NCBI RefSeq assembly: GCF_030247185.1
Contig: NC_080571.1
Coordinates: 34,894,753 to 34,958,752 of the forward strand
From: Malaya genurostris
Taxonomy: Eukaryota > Arthropoda > Insecta > Diptera > Culicidae
DNA: 64,000 nt
Direction: 5' to 3'
How positions within the stretch are numbered: the stretch's first letter is position 1; the number at the start of each line of letters is the position of its first letter. The position numbers were made by a program, and so were the translations under genes. This document shows, one piece after another, positions 11,881 to 24,199 of the stretch. The notes beneath the pieces are model-generated. The model was given only the letters and a program-made list of their open reading frames with translations. It was not told where the DNA came from and ran no database searches.

Positions 11881-12429
11881 TAAATAAATTGCGTAAGATT
11901 TTTTAAACCAGTTAAGAGACGAACTTGTCACGAAATATAAAAATAAAAGCATCTACACCGTTGATGAGTCTCAAGAACCACTACATCCGTTTTGAGTATA
12001 CAAAAAATGTCTATTAACGTAATGTTGTCGCTTTCAGTGCAGAACATTTCTAATATCGTTTAAGCTTGAGAAACCTGCAACTGACCCAGAGAAGTGTCGT
12101 CAAACAAACACTTTTCACGGAACTGTGTTGGTTTCGCACTTACCAACGGGAATTTAAGTAAACCTGATATATAAACCAGGTTCGAAACTGATTCGATTTT
12201 CAGTTCAACAATGTTGAAACTAGGTTCGAAACTTGCTTCAAACAAACGGTTTGAAAGCAGATAGGGTGGAAACTGGGTTAGGTTTTGGCATCAAACGATT
12301 GATTTCGTTTCAAAGGAGTGGAAATTTAATTTTGAGCTCCCACTTCGAAATTCCGACGTGATTTTATTCAATAATCAATATGTGGCTAAATACATCCTGA
12401 GCAGCGTTTTAACCGATAAATTCACAAAA

Positions 12430-12500
12430 TAGATATGATCTGGCCAGATATTTTCAGCTGCGGACAAAAACTCTGGTTGTCCTGACAAACAAGAGATGGA
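12430..12500 (+). repeat. Dispersed repeat with ATCTGGCCAGATATTT core, copy 2
   Basis: GATCTGGCCAGATATTTTCA followed by a GCGGACAAAAACT-type sequence matches the copy at about 9160. Confidence 0.5.
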
Positions 12501-13004
12501 TTTCTTCGAAAAGGGCATCAATCCATCCAACTGTCCTGAACTTCGTTCATTTGATAATATTGGGCAATCAAAAACAGAAATTGATAAATGGTAACTCGGG
12601 ATGCAACAGAGCTGAAGAGTTGATGGAACAAAATGGTTTTTCAGGTCTTCAAACAGAGAGTCCAAAATTTCTTCAAAACCATATCGGAACAAACTTTTTT
12701 TATTTTTTCCTTCAGTGTAATAAATCCGTTTCTTTTTGAGTACTCATTTTTATGGTTTCATTAACATAGCTCCGAGATAAATCGGATTTTTGCATCCAAA
12801 TATTAAATAACTTAAACATCAGAGCAACCGTTGATTTGTAAAAACTGTGGTTGTTAATAAGATATTTGTGGATATTTGAGACAGAAATGATGTAATGATA
12901 TCACATTACAATTCGATAACCTTTGTAATTAAGAAAGTTAAGTGGATAATGGCACAGACATAACAGAAGAACGTGAACAGGAATAAAACTGGCATGGATC
13001 GGGA

Positions 13005-13390
13005 AATGAGTTCTGAAACTGAATTTAGGAAATAAATTCTGTGACTGAATTCAGGAGTTGAATTCTGTTTCGGAAGTCAGTTCTAAATTCAGGTTCGGAG
13101 TTCAGATCTAACATTTAATTACAGAATCCAGATCGATCAGAATTCTTGACTCGAATCCCGAACATAATTAAAGGAATTAAATTCAGTTCGATAATCTAGT
13201 CAAGAAACCAGTTCCAGAATTCTGAGTTAGGATTCCAGAGTCATGGTTTTTAATTCTGAACCCGTAATCTGGAACTAAATTCTGAAATTGAAGTCACTTT
13301 CATTTTCACTGAAATTAAGCTCGGAATTCAGGTGAACCAGAAACCCGATTCTGATTTCAGTTCTAAAATTGAATCCAAAATTCAGTTCCC
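13005..13390 (+). repeat. Degenerate minisatellite of TTCTGAA/ACTGAATTC units
   Basis: A 7-20-bp theme (GAATTCTG, AACTGAATTC, TTCAGTTC) recurs irregularly. The same theme forms similar arrays at 19830-20345 and 46170-46330. Confidence 0.6.
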
Positions 13391-13639
13391 TGCTGCTGCT
13401 GCTAGTGGAAGGCGAATGCTCGCCACGACGTCCGGAATGAGAGCACGACCCAGTTCCAGTTCCGGTTCCATTTGACGCGTAAGAAGAAATGATTGATTTT
13501 AGAGAATGGTTTACCTTTTATGCTCTTTAAGTAGAACAACGAAACTTTTATGGGTGAAAAGGCAAGCAAGCGTGATGAATTTTCCTCATTTTTTACAAAA
13601 ACTTGAGAAAACCTAATTTTTGAGTTAATCATGGTTACC

Positions 13640-13780
13640 TGTCACTGTTGAAAATTTTATTACAAATTGCTCGAGGTATTCACGAGAAAAGTTCAACCCA
13701 TTCTTCCGCAGGTCGAATTTTGAAAAGGCGTCCCATATTAAAATAAGACGTATTCACGTATATTTGACTGATAATTTAAA
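13640..13780 (+). repeat. Dispersed repeat family A, copy 3
   Basis: It contains the family core as GAATTTTGAAAAGGCGTCCC followed by ATATTAAAATAAGACGTATT. Confidence 0.6.
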
Positions 13781-14429
13781 ATTCCAGCAGTCTTCGAAAA
13801 TATTTGCATATACAAATAGAAACAGATATACATAAAAACGCGATATAAATATTGTTGATTGTTGGTACGGCACGTGGAACATGGACTCAATTTCAGTATC
13901 AACCGTATCTACTGTATTTGCGTATTCAACATGAACTAAATGAAGAAGATAATTTTCTTTGTTTTGCGATTTTATACAAGAAACAAAGAAATTCTAGAAC
14001 CTAACGACGTGAAGCTGGAATGGATTCAAATAACTTTGAAACTAATTTCCAGCGCTAGAAAACCACTCGAAAAAGCACCAAATTCAAATGGTCTACCCGC
14101 AAATGAGTTAGTATAACTCAAATTAAATTATGCCTGCAAAAAGGAACCAATCTAAGTGCCAAGTAAATCACGAAAACGAGCAAAGTCTTGCGATATTTCA
14201 TCATTGAACTTCGTCTTTGTGGGGGGGAGGTTCAATGAATAGCCACTCGAAAAGAGCCCATGTATCACAACGTAATTTGGTGGAAAGAGATTTACACTTT
14301 CGCTTTCAACTAACTTTCATTCAATGTCGACCAAATAATATCCTAATGAGACTGTTCTTTTTTTTTGACTACGGAATTGCTCCTGACAGCTTTCATTAGA
14401 ACCGAATCTTTTATAACCCTCTTCGAATT

Positions 14430-14755
14430 CCGGATGGCCGCGGTAAACTTAAATTGCCTTGAACGGTGACGGCCGGGTAAAAAAAAGTGATTAATTCATC
14501 CCTCTCAAATTTTAATCACAACGCGGCCGGACTGAAGTGGACATTCGTCTCCTGCCTGGACCGGAAGTGGAAAACCTCGTGGCAGTGACGATGGAGAGAC
14601 AAATTTGTCCGCTTCCCCGATGGCAGTCTAATGATCTTTGCTTTCCAGTCGAGAAAAAGGTTAATCTTCAACATTTTCCTTTTTTTTTCTTTCGTGCCCC
14701 AGTGTCACGACATCATCAACCGGCTGACAGGATCAGATTCGAGGTTAGGGAATCA
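14430..14755 (+). other. GC-richer island with splice-like signals, function unknown
   Basis: This stretch is clearly richer in GC than its surroundings. It holds acceptor-like sites CTTTCCAG (about 14650) and a strong polypyrimidine tract ending GTGCCCCAG (about 14702), and donor-like AAG|GTTAAT and GAG|GTTAGG. The short blocks between do not keep the Dop2R frame when inserted between 8548 and 29202, because they hit a stop or shift phase. It may be an alternative exon, a non-coding exon or a regulatory element. No product is claimed. Confidence 0.3.
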
Positions 14756-14772
14756 TAATTTTGAGTTATTAC

Positions 14773-14778
14773 TTTAAT
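14773..14778 (-). promoter_or_regulatory. Possible polyadenylation signal of the kinase gene
   Basis: The minus-strand hexamer ATTAAA lies about 170 bases after the kinase stop codon. It is the common variant of AATAAA, and the position is plausible. Confidence 0.35.
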
Positions 14779-14944
14779 TATTCCGAAAGTTGCTACCCAC
14801 AGAGAATTATGATTATTACAAATTAAAGCTAATAACTTGAGCTGATAATCGGAGTTGGCTTATGGAAAGGTGATTAAAAACCAAAATATTGTGCCCGCTT
14901 GGCTTGGAATCTAGTAAAGTTTATGAATAATGACGTGAATGTGT

Positions 14945-16362
14945 TCAATCCAGAATGCCCCGATGTTGCAAATCTCTTAACTCGTTCCGAGCCAGGGAAC
15001 GAAACTTTTCACTGTTGACTCCAGAATTTTTTGCTCTTCCAGCGACAAAATCCTCCACCGATACTTTAGATAAATCGACGTATTTAAACTGTTCGAAGAT
15101 TACAATGTGGAATAATTCTGAAAACACGAAACAGAAATCAATTAGTTTAAATCGTAACTAAACTCCAATATAATCCATTACCAAGAAACGCACTCCGTTT
15201 CAACTCGGCCAGGAGATCCTGCAGACTCGGAATCCACCCCAAATGGCCCATTCTGGTGACGTAATCCACAAAGTCTCGATGATACTGTCGAACGATCTGT
15301 TCCTGGTGGGTGTGTTTCAACTCCCGATCGATGACCAAATCCAACAGATACAGAACATCGATGGCCGGCGTTCCCCAGTGACACAACTGAAAATCGATCA
15401 GTGCCGTTCGCTCGATCCGATCGGTGGAACCGGGCGAAGTTTTCATCTTGTGCAGTAGGTTTTTGGCATGAAAATCTCCATGATTCAAAACGTTATACCC
15501 AGGTCCATCCGTGCCGGACCGATTCGGAATGTAGATTTGATTTAATTTATCCTCGAATGATGGCTTAAGATGCTGCAATTTGGTTCCGATCTGGGCGAAA
15601 CCCTCCCAGTTACGGACGGCATCAGCAAAGGAATGAAACAACTGTCGAAACATGTCCCGAGCGCCTTTGACATTGTTCTGCATGAACACGTTGCTGATAT
15701 CCGATAGGCTTGTGGACTAAAATTTCACCCTTTAGTTACGTCTGATCTCACGGCTCCAATTTACTGCATCTTACTAACCTTTTTATTGAGCACGAACGAA
15801 GCAGCATGAAACTTGGCAATCGAGTCGATAACCGGTTGCAGATCTTCGAAACGTTTGATCTCGCCTCCGCCAATCCACCCACCGGGAAACAGATCTTCCA
15901 GCACAATAACACCTGTCGGTTTACCGGCGAAATAGAACAGACTGAATCAAATGGTTAGTGTTTAAAATAGTATTTTTCCGTTCCACCAGAATCCTACCTG
16001 GGCGTGTCTAAATTTTCCCCAGCGTCGGCCAGAACTCGGCCCATCGCCGGTAGAACTTCGCGATACAAACGGACCTCCGTTTCGAACAGTGATCGATTCT
16101 TCAGGAGAACACTTTGCGGTTCGATTTTCACCACCAAACTGATAGCCTGTTCCTGCGGTGATCGTTTCGAGCGGAAGTGAACCGTCGTCCGGAACAAGAC
16201 GCTGCTGTGATTGGCCCGTGGTTCGAACCTATGAAATTTACAGTTGTGACACAGACCGATCGAATAATCGCTTCGGGCCTGCTGGATTATGTCCAGCATG
16301 AAAGCATCGTTCAACCAGTGCGGCACGACGGCGCCCGAGTCGCGGTCTGCGTTGTGTTGCAT
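14945..16362 (-). CDS. CHK kinase-like / ecdysteroid kinase-like (EcKL) protein, four exons
   Basis: Exons are 16362-15998, 15941-15779, 15716-15182 and 15117-14945, all with GT-AG borders and matching phases, giving 411 aa, a normal length for the family. The ATG at 16362 is the first in frame after an upstream stop. Visible kinase features are VVKIE with the ATP-site Lys near residue 79, the catalytic HGDFHAKN near 255-262, and LIDFQ with the metal-binding Asp near 284. The family phosphorylates small molecules: ecdysteroids in the founding member, detoxification substrates proposed for others. The substrate here is unknown. No disabling change is seen. The gene lies antisense inside the 20.65-kb Dop2R intron. 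Confidence 0.92.
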
Positions 16363-17254
16363 CTCGATCGGCACTGATGCTGTCGAGACGGGAGGAAATT
16401 TAAATTGTTGATTATAATTGCCGTCGAACGGCAGTCGGCAGTACGTGAGCTGTTTGAAGTTTCCAGAAAGGAACTATCGTTTGGTCACGTAAAGTGCGAT
16501 TTTTCTATTGACTCTAAGGTTATCGATAGGCCCTTTGGCTGTATCGGCGCTAATGGTTTTTTTTTCATTCAGTAGTTCGCTAGAAATGCGATCACAAAAC
16601 GGTGGGAAACAACGACCTGACAAGCGATATGAATTTACATAACACACCACGAAGGTGGATTGGTTTTTTTTCTGACGCTGAGCAATTGCAGGTGAACAAT
16701 GTGACTAGTTAAGATGTACTAGAGTAGATACGATTGTGTTGAATTAATGCATTTCTGAATCGATTAATTCTCTACTAACTATTAATATTAAATTACAGTC
16801 AGTTATAAACGAGCCGTAGTGAACGTTTCTGGCGCTCGAGGCGAACTCAAAAATATTTGCACCAACCAATTTTCAACCAACACCATGAAGACGACCTGAC
16901 ATTATTTTTTCCTGTAAGGTCATCCCACGTAACATTCTTAAATTTATTAAATACTTGTAGCCGTCTTGAGTGATACATAACACTTGTATCCGTACTGTAT
17001 TTTACAGTATTGTGATGTATTTTCGACTCAAATACTGCGTACTGTTTTTTACCCTCAAACGTACTGTATTTTCTCATTTAATAGTACTGTATTTTTCACA
17101 TTGAAATATTATTTCAGAATTCTAAACGTTTAACGCATCGAATTTCAAATTTGTCACAATACAAAATGTCAGAAAGAACATTGACAACACGTAATGATTA
17201 AAAATACACGAAAACAACAAATAGATTGGTCTCTTTCGCTCCGTTTCATCTTAG

Positions 17255-17420
17255 TTTTTGACGTGAATACGTCTTACCTAACTACGGGGCGCCTTTTCAA
17301 AATTCGCCCTGTGGAAGAATGGCTAGAACTCAATCGTGAATATCTCGAGCTGTACTAAACGCAACAACAGAATTCTTCCTCCATGCCATCAGAAGTATGA
17401 TATAATTTAACTACCGGGCC
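17255..17420 (-). repeat. Dispersed repeat family A, copy 4 (inverted)
   Basis: It contains the complement of the family core (CGGGGCGCCTTTTCAAAATT) preceded by GTGAATACGTCTTACC. Confidence 0.65.
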
Positions 17421-17849
17421 CAAGCACACTTCGTAGCGCAATAATATCATACTAATATAATATAATATGTAGAAAATCAAAATTACTCATCAATTTTAAT
17501 GATTATTGAAAAAAATCATTATAATGCTCTATGATACGGGCCCCAACCTTTTTATATCGCAGGCAACAGGACAAAATATATAACACCGATGGTTTACCGA
17601 AACGCAAACAGGCAGCGTACAATTTACCATCTGAAAAAAAAAAACTCTAAATTCACGCTACAGACTCATAACGATTATTGACGGTAATAGAACAGTTAAA
17701 CGGATGAGAAAATGACGTTCAAATTTAAATGGCATAGCAGTTGACATCGTTGGAATGCGTGGAATGAAAACTTTTTTTTTCTTCTAATTTGCCATTCAAA
17801 ATTGTTGTCTCGACAACATTTGTGATCAACTTTTGAACTTTTAACTTTT

Positions 17850-18200
17850 TTCTGTACTTGTTCCTCTATTGTCTGCACTTTATTTTGTACTTTGTGTGCT
17901 TGTTTCGGTAATTTGTGTGTTTGTTCCTGTACTCTCTGTGATTGTTTCAGATTTTTTTTCCTGTACGTTCTATACCTGCTCACGTATTTTCTGTATTTGG
18001 TCCTGTAACTTCTGTACCATCTGCACATTCTGTGCCTTTTTCTGCACTCAATTGTGCCAGTACTTCCTATACTTGTTTCCCTCATTTCTGTACTTGGTTT
18101 TGTACTCCCTGCACTTGTTCCTGTACCTTCTTTATTTTTTCCTTAACTTAGCTTCTGTACTTGTTCCTTTTATTTCTGTGCCTGTAGCTGTCCCGGTGAA
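17850..18200 (+). repeat. Degenerate minisatellite of CTGTACTTGTTC-type units
   Basis: Imperfect 9-21-bp units built on TTCCTGTACTT and TCTGTACTTGT run in tandem. Frames open on both strands because of the repeat, not because of coding selection. Confidence 0.7.
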
Positions 18201-18774
18201 TTTCTCACAACTCAAAAATTATCTTTGGATGGAAATTATTTCGAATACTCTTAAATTAGAATAATCGAACGATCCTCATGATTGCTCGAGAGTAGTAAAG
18301 TAGAATGATAGAATGTACTGTAAAAATGAATCATCTGACAATTGTTTTTGATTCGATCTCAACATTTTTCCCCAATTCAGGTACACACGTACACATCGCA
18401 CTTTAAAGCAGTTTTTTCCTGCTCTTAAAAGTCTCAAATGATTCAAGCAAAATGCAACCAAAGTCAGTTTGATGGTTTATGAGCAAGAGAGTGAATCATT
18501 CGAATAGGTAAAACATGTCGATGAGTTCCCAAATCTCGGTTCAATCGATGTAATTTAAAAACAGGAGGCAAACGGAATTTTTGAAGTACTCTGGGTTGAT
18601 ATAATTCGAATAGCGTTTGGGCCAATTGAAGACGTTTGGACTCAAATAAATAACCGAACTTGCAATTTGAAGCTATTGACGGCATTTGGAGGTCGTTTCG
18701 AGAAAAATTTACACAAAATCTGATCCAATAAATCCTTCAAAGGTTAGGGTGGTTAGTGAAAAAATTTCTATTTC

Positions 18775-18970
18775 GAATTACTTCCTCACTTTTATCAGAG
18801 ATGGCGCGACCGATTTGAACAATCTTACGTTTAAATGAAAGGTCTCTTACACCCAAATAAAACTCCCAAATTTCATCCGGATCTGACCTGCGGTTTTGTA
18901 ATTATATGGTAAAATGAGTTTAAAATTTGATACCGTCACTTAAAAGGTCAGAGGACAGAGGGTCGCGTGT
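18775..18970 (+). repeat. Dispersed repeat family B (CGATTTnnACAAACTTAGATTC type), copy 1
   Basis: It carries the family landmarks in order: AGAGATGG, a CCGATTTGAACAA-type motif, AAATGAAAGGTCTC, TTTCATCCGGATCTGAC and a terminal CCGTCACTTAAA. The family recurs at 21235-21540, 24200-25160, 25225-25790, 32695-32815, 38780-39080, 52390-52790, 53100-53480 and 57480-57700. Confidence 0.65.
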
Positions 18971-19829
18971 TGAGTTTTAAATCGACCACGTGACTCGCTC
19001 AAATCCCTTTGCGCAACGTATTTCTCTTGTACTCTCTCGTATATGAGCAAACTGAACCGGGTTGCCAGAATACATTTTATTATTTTGATGAGAAGTTTTA
19101 TCACATAAATCTATCGTATGGGTTTGACATTACATGGATTCCAATGAACAATGAAAAAATATTCAACTTTCACAAAGATTGAATGCGAAACAAAAAATGT
19201 GTTTATATACAATGAAACGTCTGTGTGTTTGGCAGCTTTGTCGTGCCAATTTTATTTCTCTCTCCTTTTTCAGAATGCTATCAGCGAAAAAAATGGCGGA
19301 TGCAGTGAAATTGACTTTGTTTCACAGAAAAATACAAGACTTTATTTTTATCGCGATAACATATATGATTTTATGTACTAATCGCATCTAAACTAAATTA
19401 TCTAGACTTTGTCACGGTAGATTTATGATACGCGCCTTCAAAGCCGAGATATTCGATGAACAAGTAGAGGAATGCATTTCCGAGCGTTCTAATTATCAGC
19501 AGATCTTCAGTCAGAAAAAAATACAACACGACCGCTGAATCATTCTGAAAATTTCACAGAATATTCTCAACTAAATTTCGAAGACATTGTCAGGTGGGTT
19601 TTTTGTATTCTGCGCCGTTTCCAAGAAAATTTTATTTGAAACGAGAAAATACCAAAAAACTTACCACTTTACGGTACTGTCCTCAGTCCCTAATAACTCA
19701 AACTTTTGGATACGATGAGGAAATCTCATTTTGATTACGATTTCACGCTCGGACAATGGTTTAGATGTAGTAAGGCTCAATGTTTAACTAGACGAATTTT
19801 GGATTAGATTTTGGAACTGAATTAATAAA

Positions 19830-20345
19830 TTGGAATTTCGGGTCTAAACTCAAAAACAGGATTATGATTCATCTGAATTCAGGACTTTTTTCAGAATTAG
19901 AATTTAGTTTCTAAATTCAGTTTCAGAGTTTAGTTCCAGATGACCATGAATATGAAACTATTTCCTATTTCTGGATTATGGAACTGGTTTCTTGACTAGA
20001 TTTTGGACTGAATTAGGCTTCTTATTTTATGCTAGGAATTTGAATCCAGAATTCGGATTTAGGATATCAACTTTTGGATTTTTGGAACAAACTTCAGAAT
20101 ATAAATCTGAGACCTGGATTCTGGAACCAAATGTTAGATTTAAACTTCGAAGTTGAATTTTAGAACTGACTCCTGAATCAGAATAATCCCTGAATTCAAT
20201 TTCAGAATTTAATTCCAAAATTCCGAACATGGATTCTGCAAATGAGCTTAGTTCTATAACTAGAACTAAACTAATGAATTGAATTCTGAGACTGTCCAAG
20301 ATATCGAATTTGGTTTTTGAATTCAGTTTTAGTTCCTGAATTCTA
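19830..20345 (+). repeat. Degenerate minisatellite of GAATTC/TTCTGAA units
   Basis: It shows the same irregular theme as 13005-13390 (TTCAGAATT, GGAACTGAATT, AGTTCCAGA). Confidence 0.6.
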
Positions 20346-21234
20346 GTCGAGTATTGATATTCGGAAACAAGGACGGTTTTTATCGTATCAAAGAACGCTC
20401 TCTATCAACTCAATCAGTGCCATCAAAGGAAGACAGATATCATCTCAGCAACAAAAAAAAAAGACATGGTTCATTTAACATAGAATGGACACCAGTGCGA
20501 GAGCGAATTTCTCTCGATGACCCTTCTGAGCATCACAGGTTAGCACGCTACTGTGGGGATTCGCTCTGAAGCAATCCTTTTTTTGCGATCCGATTCTATA
20601 CAGGCAGTTGATAATTGCGATAGAATCATTTTATTATTGCCGCTTATTCTAACTATGTGCATATAACCTTTGCATAAGTTGTGTCCATGAAAATGTCTGT
20701 GAATGCTCCACACAAGGGTTTTGAAATATTGTTGCCTAGTATGAGAATCATCAAGTTGAATTATCGATTCGATTTTCTGCGATAACTGTCAACTTGCGAT
20801 TCTCTCTTGGCAAATTCCACACAGCGCCGATCATTGCCAGACTGTATATATTTTGTTAAGGGTCGTGAAATACTCAGAGTATGAAGTGGAGCGAAGAAAT
20901 GTGGAAACATTTTCTCACGGTTCATGCATTGAGAGGCAGCGCGCTCTTGTAGCAGTTTGTACCAGAATCAAAATGTTGTATACAATGAAAAGAGAAATAT
21001 CGAGCCACTTTCTGCCAAGTTATCGGCAAACACGAACACTGTTCGGAAGTATGAAAATCCATGTCAGTTTTTTCGTATTCACGTACTTCAGTTTTGTGAA
21101 AGTAAAATATCTTCGAAAAAACAAAGAAAAATGTCTCTATCAAAGAGAAATAATGCAGTAAATCAAATCTTTAAAAATATACGTTTCTCAAAAAAAATGT
21201 TAGTTCATTGCAAAAAATGTTTGATGATTAACTC

Positions 21235-21540
21235 GTGCATTTTGCTTTCTTTTATAGAAAGGTTATGTAATCAATTGAAAAATCTACTAGTAAAAATGGT
21301 GTGTCACATACCATTCGACTCAGCTCATCGAGCTGGGCAATGTCTGTGTGTGTATGTGTCAAATAATCTCACCAAGTTTTCTCGAAGATGGCTGAACCGA
21401 TTTTGACAAACTTAGATTCATATGAAAGGTCTCGTGGTCCCATATGGAATTTCTGAATTTCATCCGATTCCGACTTCCGGTTCCGGAGTCATAGGGTAAA
21501 GTGTGTTAAATATTGTACGCCGTCACTTAAACCAGTGAAA
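21235..21540 (+). repeat. Dispersed repeat family B, copy 2 (well preserved)
   Basis: It starts near TAGAAAGGTTATG, includes CATACCATTCGACTCAGCTC, a TGTGTGTATGTG run, GATGGCTGAACCGATTTTGA, AAATTTAGATT-type and ATGAAAGGTCTCG motifs, TTCCGGTTCCGGAGTCATAG, and ends with GCCGTCACTTAA. A similar architecture is common in mosquito genomes (recalled, not searched). Confidence 0.7.
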
Positions 21541-22084
21541 CAAAAAACGGAAAAATTTATCTATACTGAACTCGCTTAAAGTATGATGCAAAATCGTGTA
21601 AAAACATACAAAAACCGACCCATTGTTTCATTTTGTATGTTACACTAGTTAATGCACAAACAATCCCTTGGTTTCTTTCAAAAATCGAAGAAAAACATTT
21701 CGAATAGAATACCACAGTGTTATGTATGAGAATGACATCATTCTTTCTTTCAAGTAAGAAGCAATAAATTCATCCATAGTGACCATTTTTCTCCAAATAT
21801 GTGTTTTAGTGATATTTAGGAATGAAATGCAAAGAATTTTCATTTATTAAAGGCGTAATTTATTACAAATGTTGATCTTCAGCTTTAGCTAGAAATAAAA
21901 TTATTCAAAAATAATTTAAAGCAACGTTTTTCAAATAGAAGTTTTTCGGTAAATTTTTCGATTCTTGAAAAAGCCATCGATTTTTTTTTCAGTGTGTATA
22001 TTTTCAGAATGCTTAATCGATCTCTCAGAGCTTCTTCATCGGCACAATTTTTCTACTAAGTTTCCAAGTTACAGAGATTTGATT

Positions 22085-23233
22085 TTGAAAGTTGAAAGTT
22101 GAAAGTTGAAAGTTGAAAGTTGAAAGTTGAAAGTTGAAAGTTGAAAGTTGAAAGTTGAAAGTTGAAAGTTGAAAGTTGAAAGTTGAAAGTTGAAAGTTGA
22201 AAGTTGAAAGTTGAAAGTTGAAAGTTGAAAGTTGAAAGTTGAAAGTTGAAAGTTGAAAGTTGAAAGTTGAAAGTTGAAAGTTGAAAGTTGAAAGTTGAAA
22301 GTTGAAAGTTGAAAGTTGAAAGTTGAAAGTTGAAAGTTGAAAGTTGAAAGTTGAAAGTTGAAAGTTGAAAGTTGAAAGTTGAAAGTTGAAAGTTGAAAGT
22401 TGAAAGTTGAAAGTTGAAAGTTGAAAGTTGAAAGTTGAAAGTTGAAAGTTGAAAGTTGAAAGTTTAAAGTTAAAAGTTGAAAGTTGAAAGTTGAAAGTTG
22501 AAAGTTGAAAGTTGAAAGTTGAAAGTTGAAAGTTGAAAGTTGAAAGTTGAAAGTTGAAAGTTGAAATTTGAAAGTTGAAAGTTGAAAGTTGAAAGTTGAA
22601 AGTTGAAAGTTGAAAGTTGAAAGATGAAAGTTGAAAGTTGAAAGTTGAAAGTTGAAAGTTGAAAGTTGAAAGTTGAAAGTTGAAAGTTGAAAGTTGAAAG
22701 TTGAAAGTTGAAAGTTGAAAGTTGAAAGTTGAAAGTTGAAAGTTGAAAGTTGAAAGTTGAAAGTTAAAAGTTGAAAGTTGAAAGTTGAAAGTTGAAAGTT
22801 GAAAGTTGAAAGTTGAAAGTTGAAAGTTGAAAGTTGAAAGTTGAAAGTTGAAAGTTGAAAGTTGAAAGTTGAAAGTTGAAAGTTGAAAGTTAAAAGTTGA
22901 AAGTTGAAAGTTGAAAGTTGAAAGTTGAAAGTTGAAAGTTGAAAGTTGAAAGTTGAAAGTTGAAAGTTGAAAGTTGAAAGTTGAAAGTTGAAAGTTGAAA
23001 TTTGAAAGTAGAAAGTTGAAAGTTGAAAGTTGAAAGTTGAAAGTTGAAAGTTGAAAGTTGAAAGTTGAAAGTTGAAAGTTGAAAGTTGAAAGTTGAAAGT
23101 TGAAAGTTGAAAGTTGAAAGTTGAAAGTTGAAAGTTGAAAGTTGAAAGTTGAAAGTTGAAAGTTGAAAGTTGAAAGTTGAAAGTTGAAAGTTGAAAGTTG
23201 AAAGTTGAAAGTTGAAAGTTGAAAGTTGAAAGT
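22085..23233 (+). repeat. Heptamer tandem array (GAAAGTT)n, about 164 copies
   Basis: About 1.15 kb of near-perfect 7-bp repeats with scattered single-base variants (GAAAGTTTA, GAAATTT, GAAAGAT, GAAAGTA). Because 7 x 3 = 21, one minus-strand frame stays open for about 400 codons with a seven-residue period. This is an arithmetic by-product, not a gene. The flank GATTTTGAAAGTTGAAAG may mark the original seed. Confidence 0.98.
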
Positions 23234-23247
23234 ATTCAATGACTTAC

Positions 23248-23395
23248 GTTTCGCCCGGATTAGCGGTTCAATGCATAGGGCAGCTGGTCTAACAAGTCAG
23301 TTGTCGTATGTTCGAGCCTCGACCTGAAAGGATCGGCTGCGAAGGCTCTTGAATCAGAAAAGTCAAATTCCTAAAAAGGATTGTAACATTCAGAC
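23248..23395 (+). mobile_element. tRNA-derived SINE fragment
   Basis: The head contains an A-box-like TAGCGGTTCAATGCATAGGG and a B-box-like GTTCGAGCCTCGACC at tRNA-like spacing, followed by a short unrelated body. It directly abuts the heptamer array. No target duplication could be seen. Confidence 0.6.
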
Positions 23396-23730
23396 ATTGC
23401 TTATTCTTAGGGGCGGGTTGGGTCTAACACTTCTGTAGAAAAATCATTTAATATTTTCTTTATATTTTCTTATAGTATAACATTTCAAGAATATTCTATG
23501 AAATTTTAAAGCTTATTGAAACAAAACATTGGAAGTTATGGGCCTTTATCTATGCTAATCTTATTCTGCGAAGAAGCAAGAGCTCGGTTCACAAGACGAG
23601 GATTTCAACTTCGATTGACTTAAAAACTTGACAAAACATTCTTGTAATGTTTAATTATAAGAAAATATAAAAGAAAAAAATATGATTTTTTAAAGTGTTA
23701 GACCCTACGGGCCCCCAAGAACAATAAACT
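23396..23730. mobile_element. Short MITE with about 90-bp terminal inverted repeats
   Basis: The left end reads CTTAGGGGCGGGTTGGGTCT then AACACTT. The right end is its inverted match (AAGTGTTAGACCCTACGGGC then CCCC). Similarity continues inward through ATTTTCTTATA and ACATTNCAAGAATNTT. Imperfect similarity may extend outward into TTATTCTTA / AAGAACAATAA. No coding content. Confidence 0.6.
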
Positions 23731-24199
23731 GTTTCCTTCGATTTTATAGACAATGAACTTTGCACGCGTTTTTCTCGTCCGTGTCCATCGTCATTCGGAA
23801 TCGACTGTCCCAAATATTTTCAACTTTTGCTCACACTTTTTACATGTAAAATACTAGACCCCAACGTTTTCCATTTCGTTTTTTGTTACATTAGGGAGAT
23901 TTTACAGTCACAAAATAACGGATTTTTATGTGAAAAATCGTAGTTTTGACTTTAAACAACCACCAAAAATTCAAAATAATAAAAAAAAAATCAAACAAAC
24001 AAAACCGTTGGGGACTAGAAAAACATCTACTATTACTATTCTGCTTTGATTTGTTAACTCCCAATTAATTTCCGCTGAGATCCAGTGGACACCGCAAATC
24101 GTGATTTCTAAGAAGCATCCTCAAAAATACTCCATCCCCGCCTTATTTCTCTATATTATTCCAGGGAAAAGTTACTAAATGTTGTTCGAATGATGTTTT

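Noticed and set aside
17696..18264. Open frames of about 130 codons on both strands
   Set aside because: They are produced by the degenerate CTGTACTT minisatellite, and the composition mirrors the repeat.
22025..23239. 404-codon minus-strand open frame with seven-residue repeats
   Set aside because: It is wholly produced by the (GAAAGTT)n array: a 7-bp unit read in triplets gives a 21-bp period without stops.
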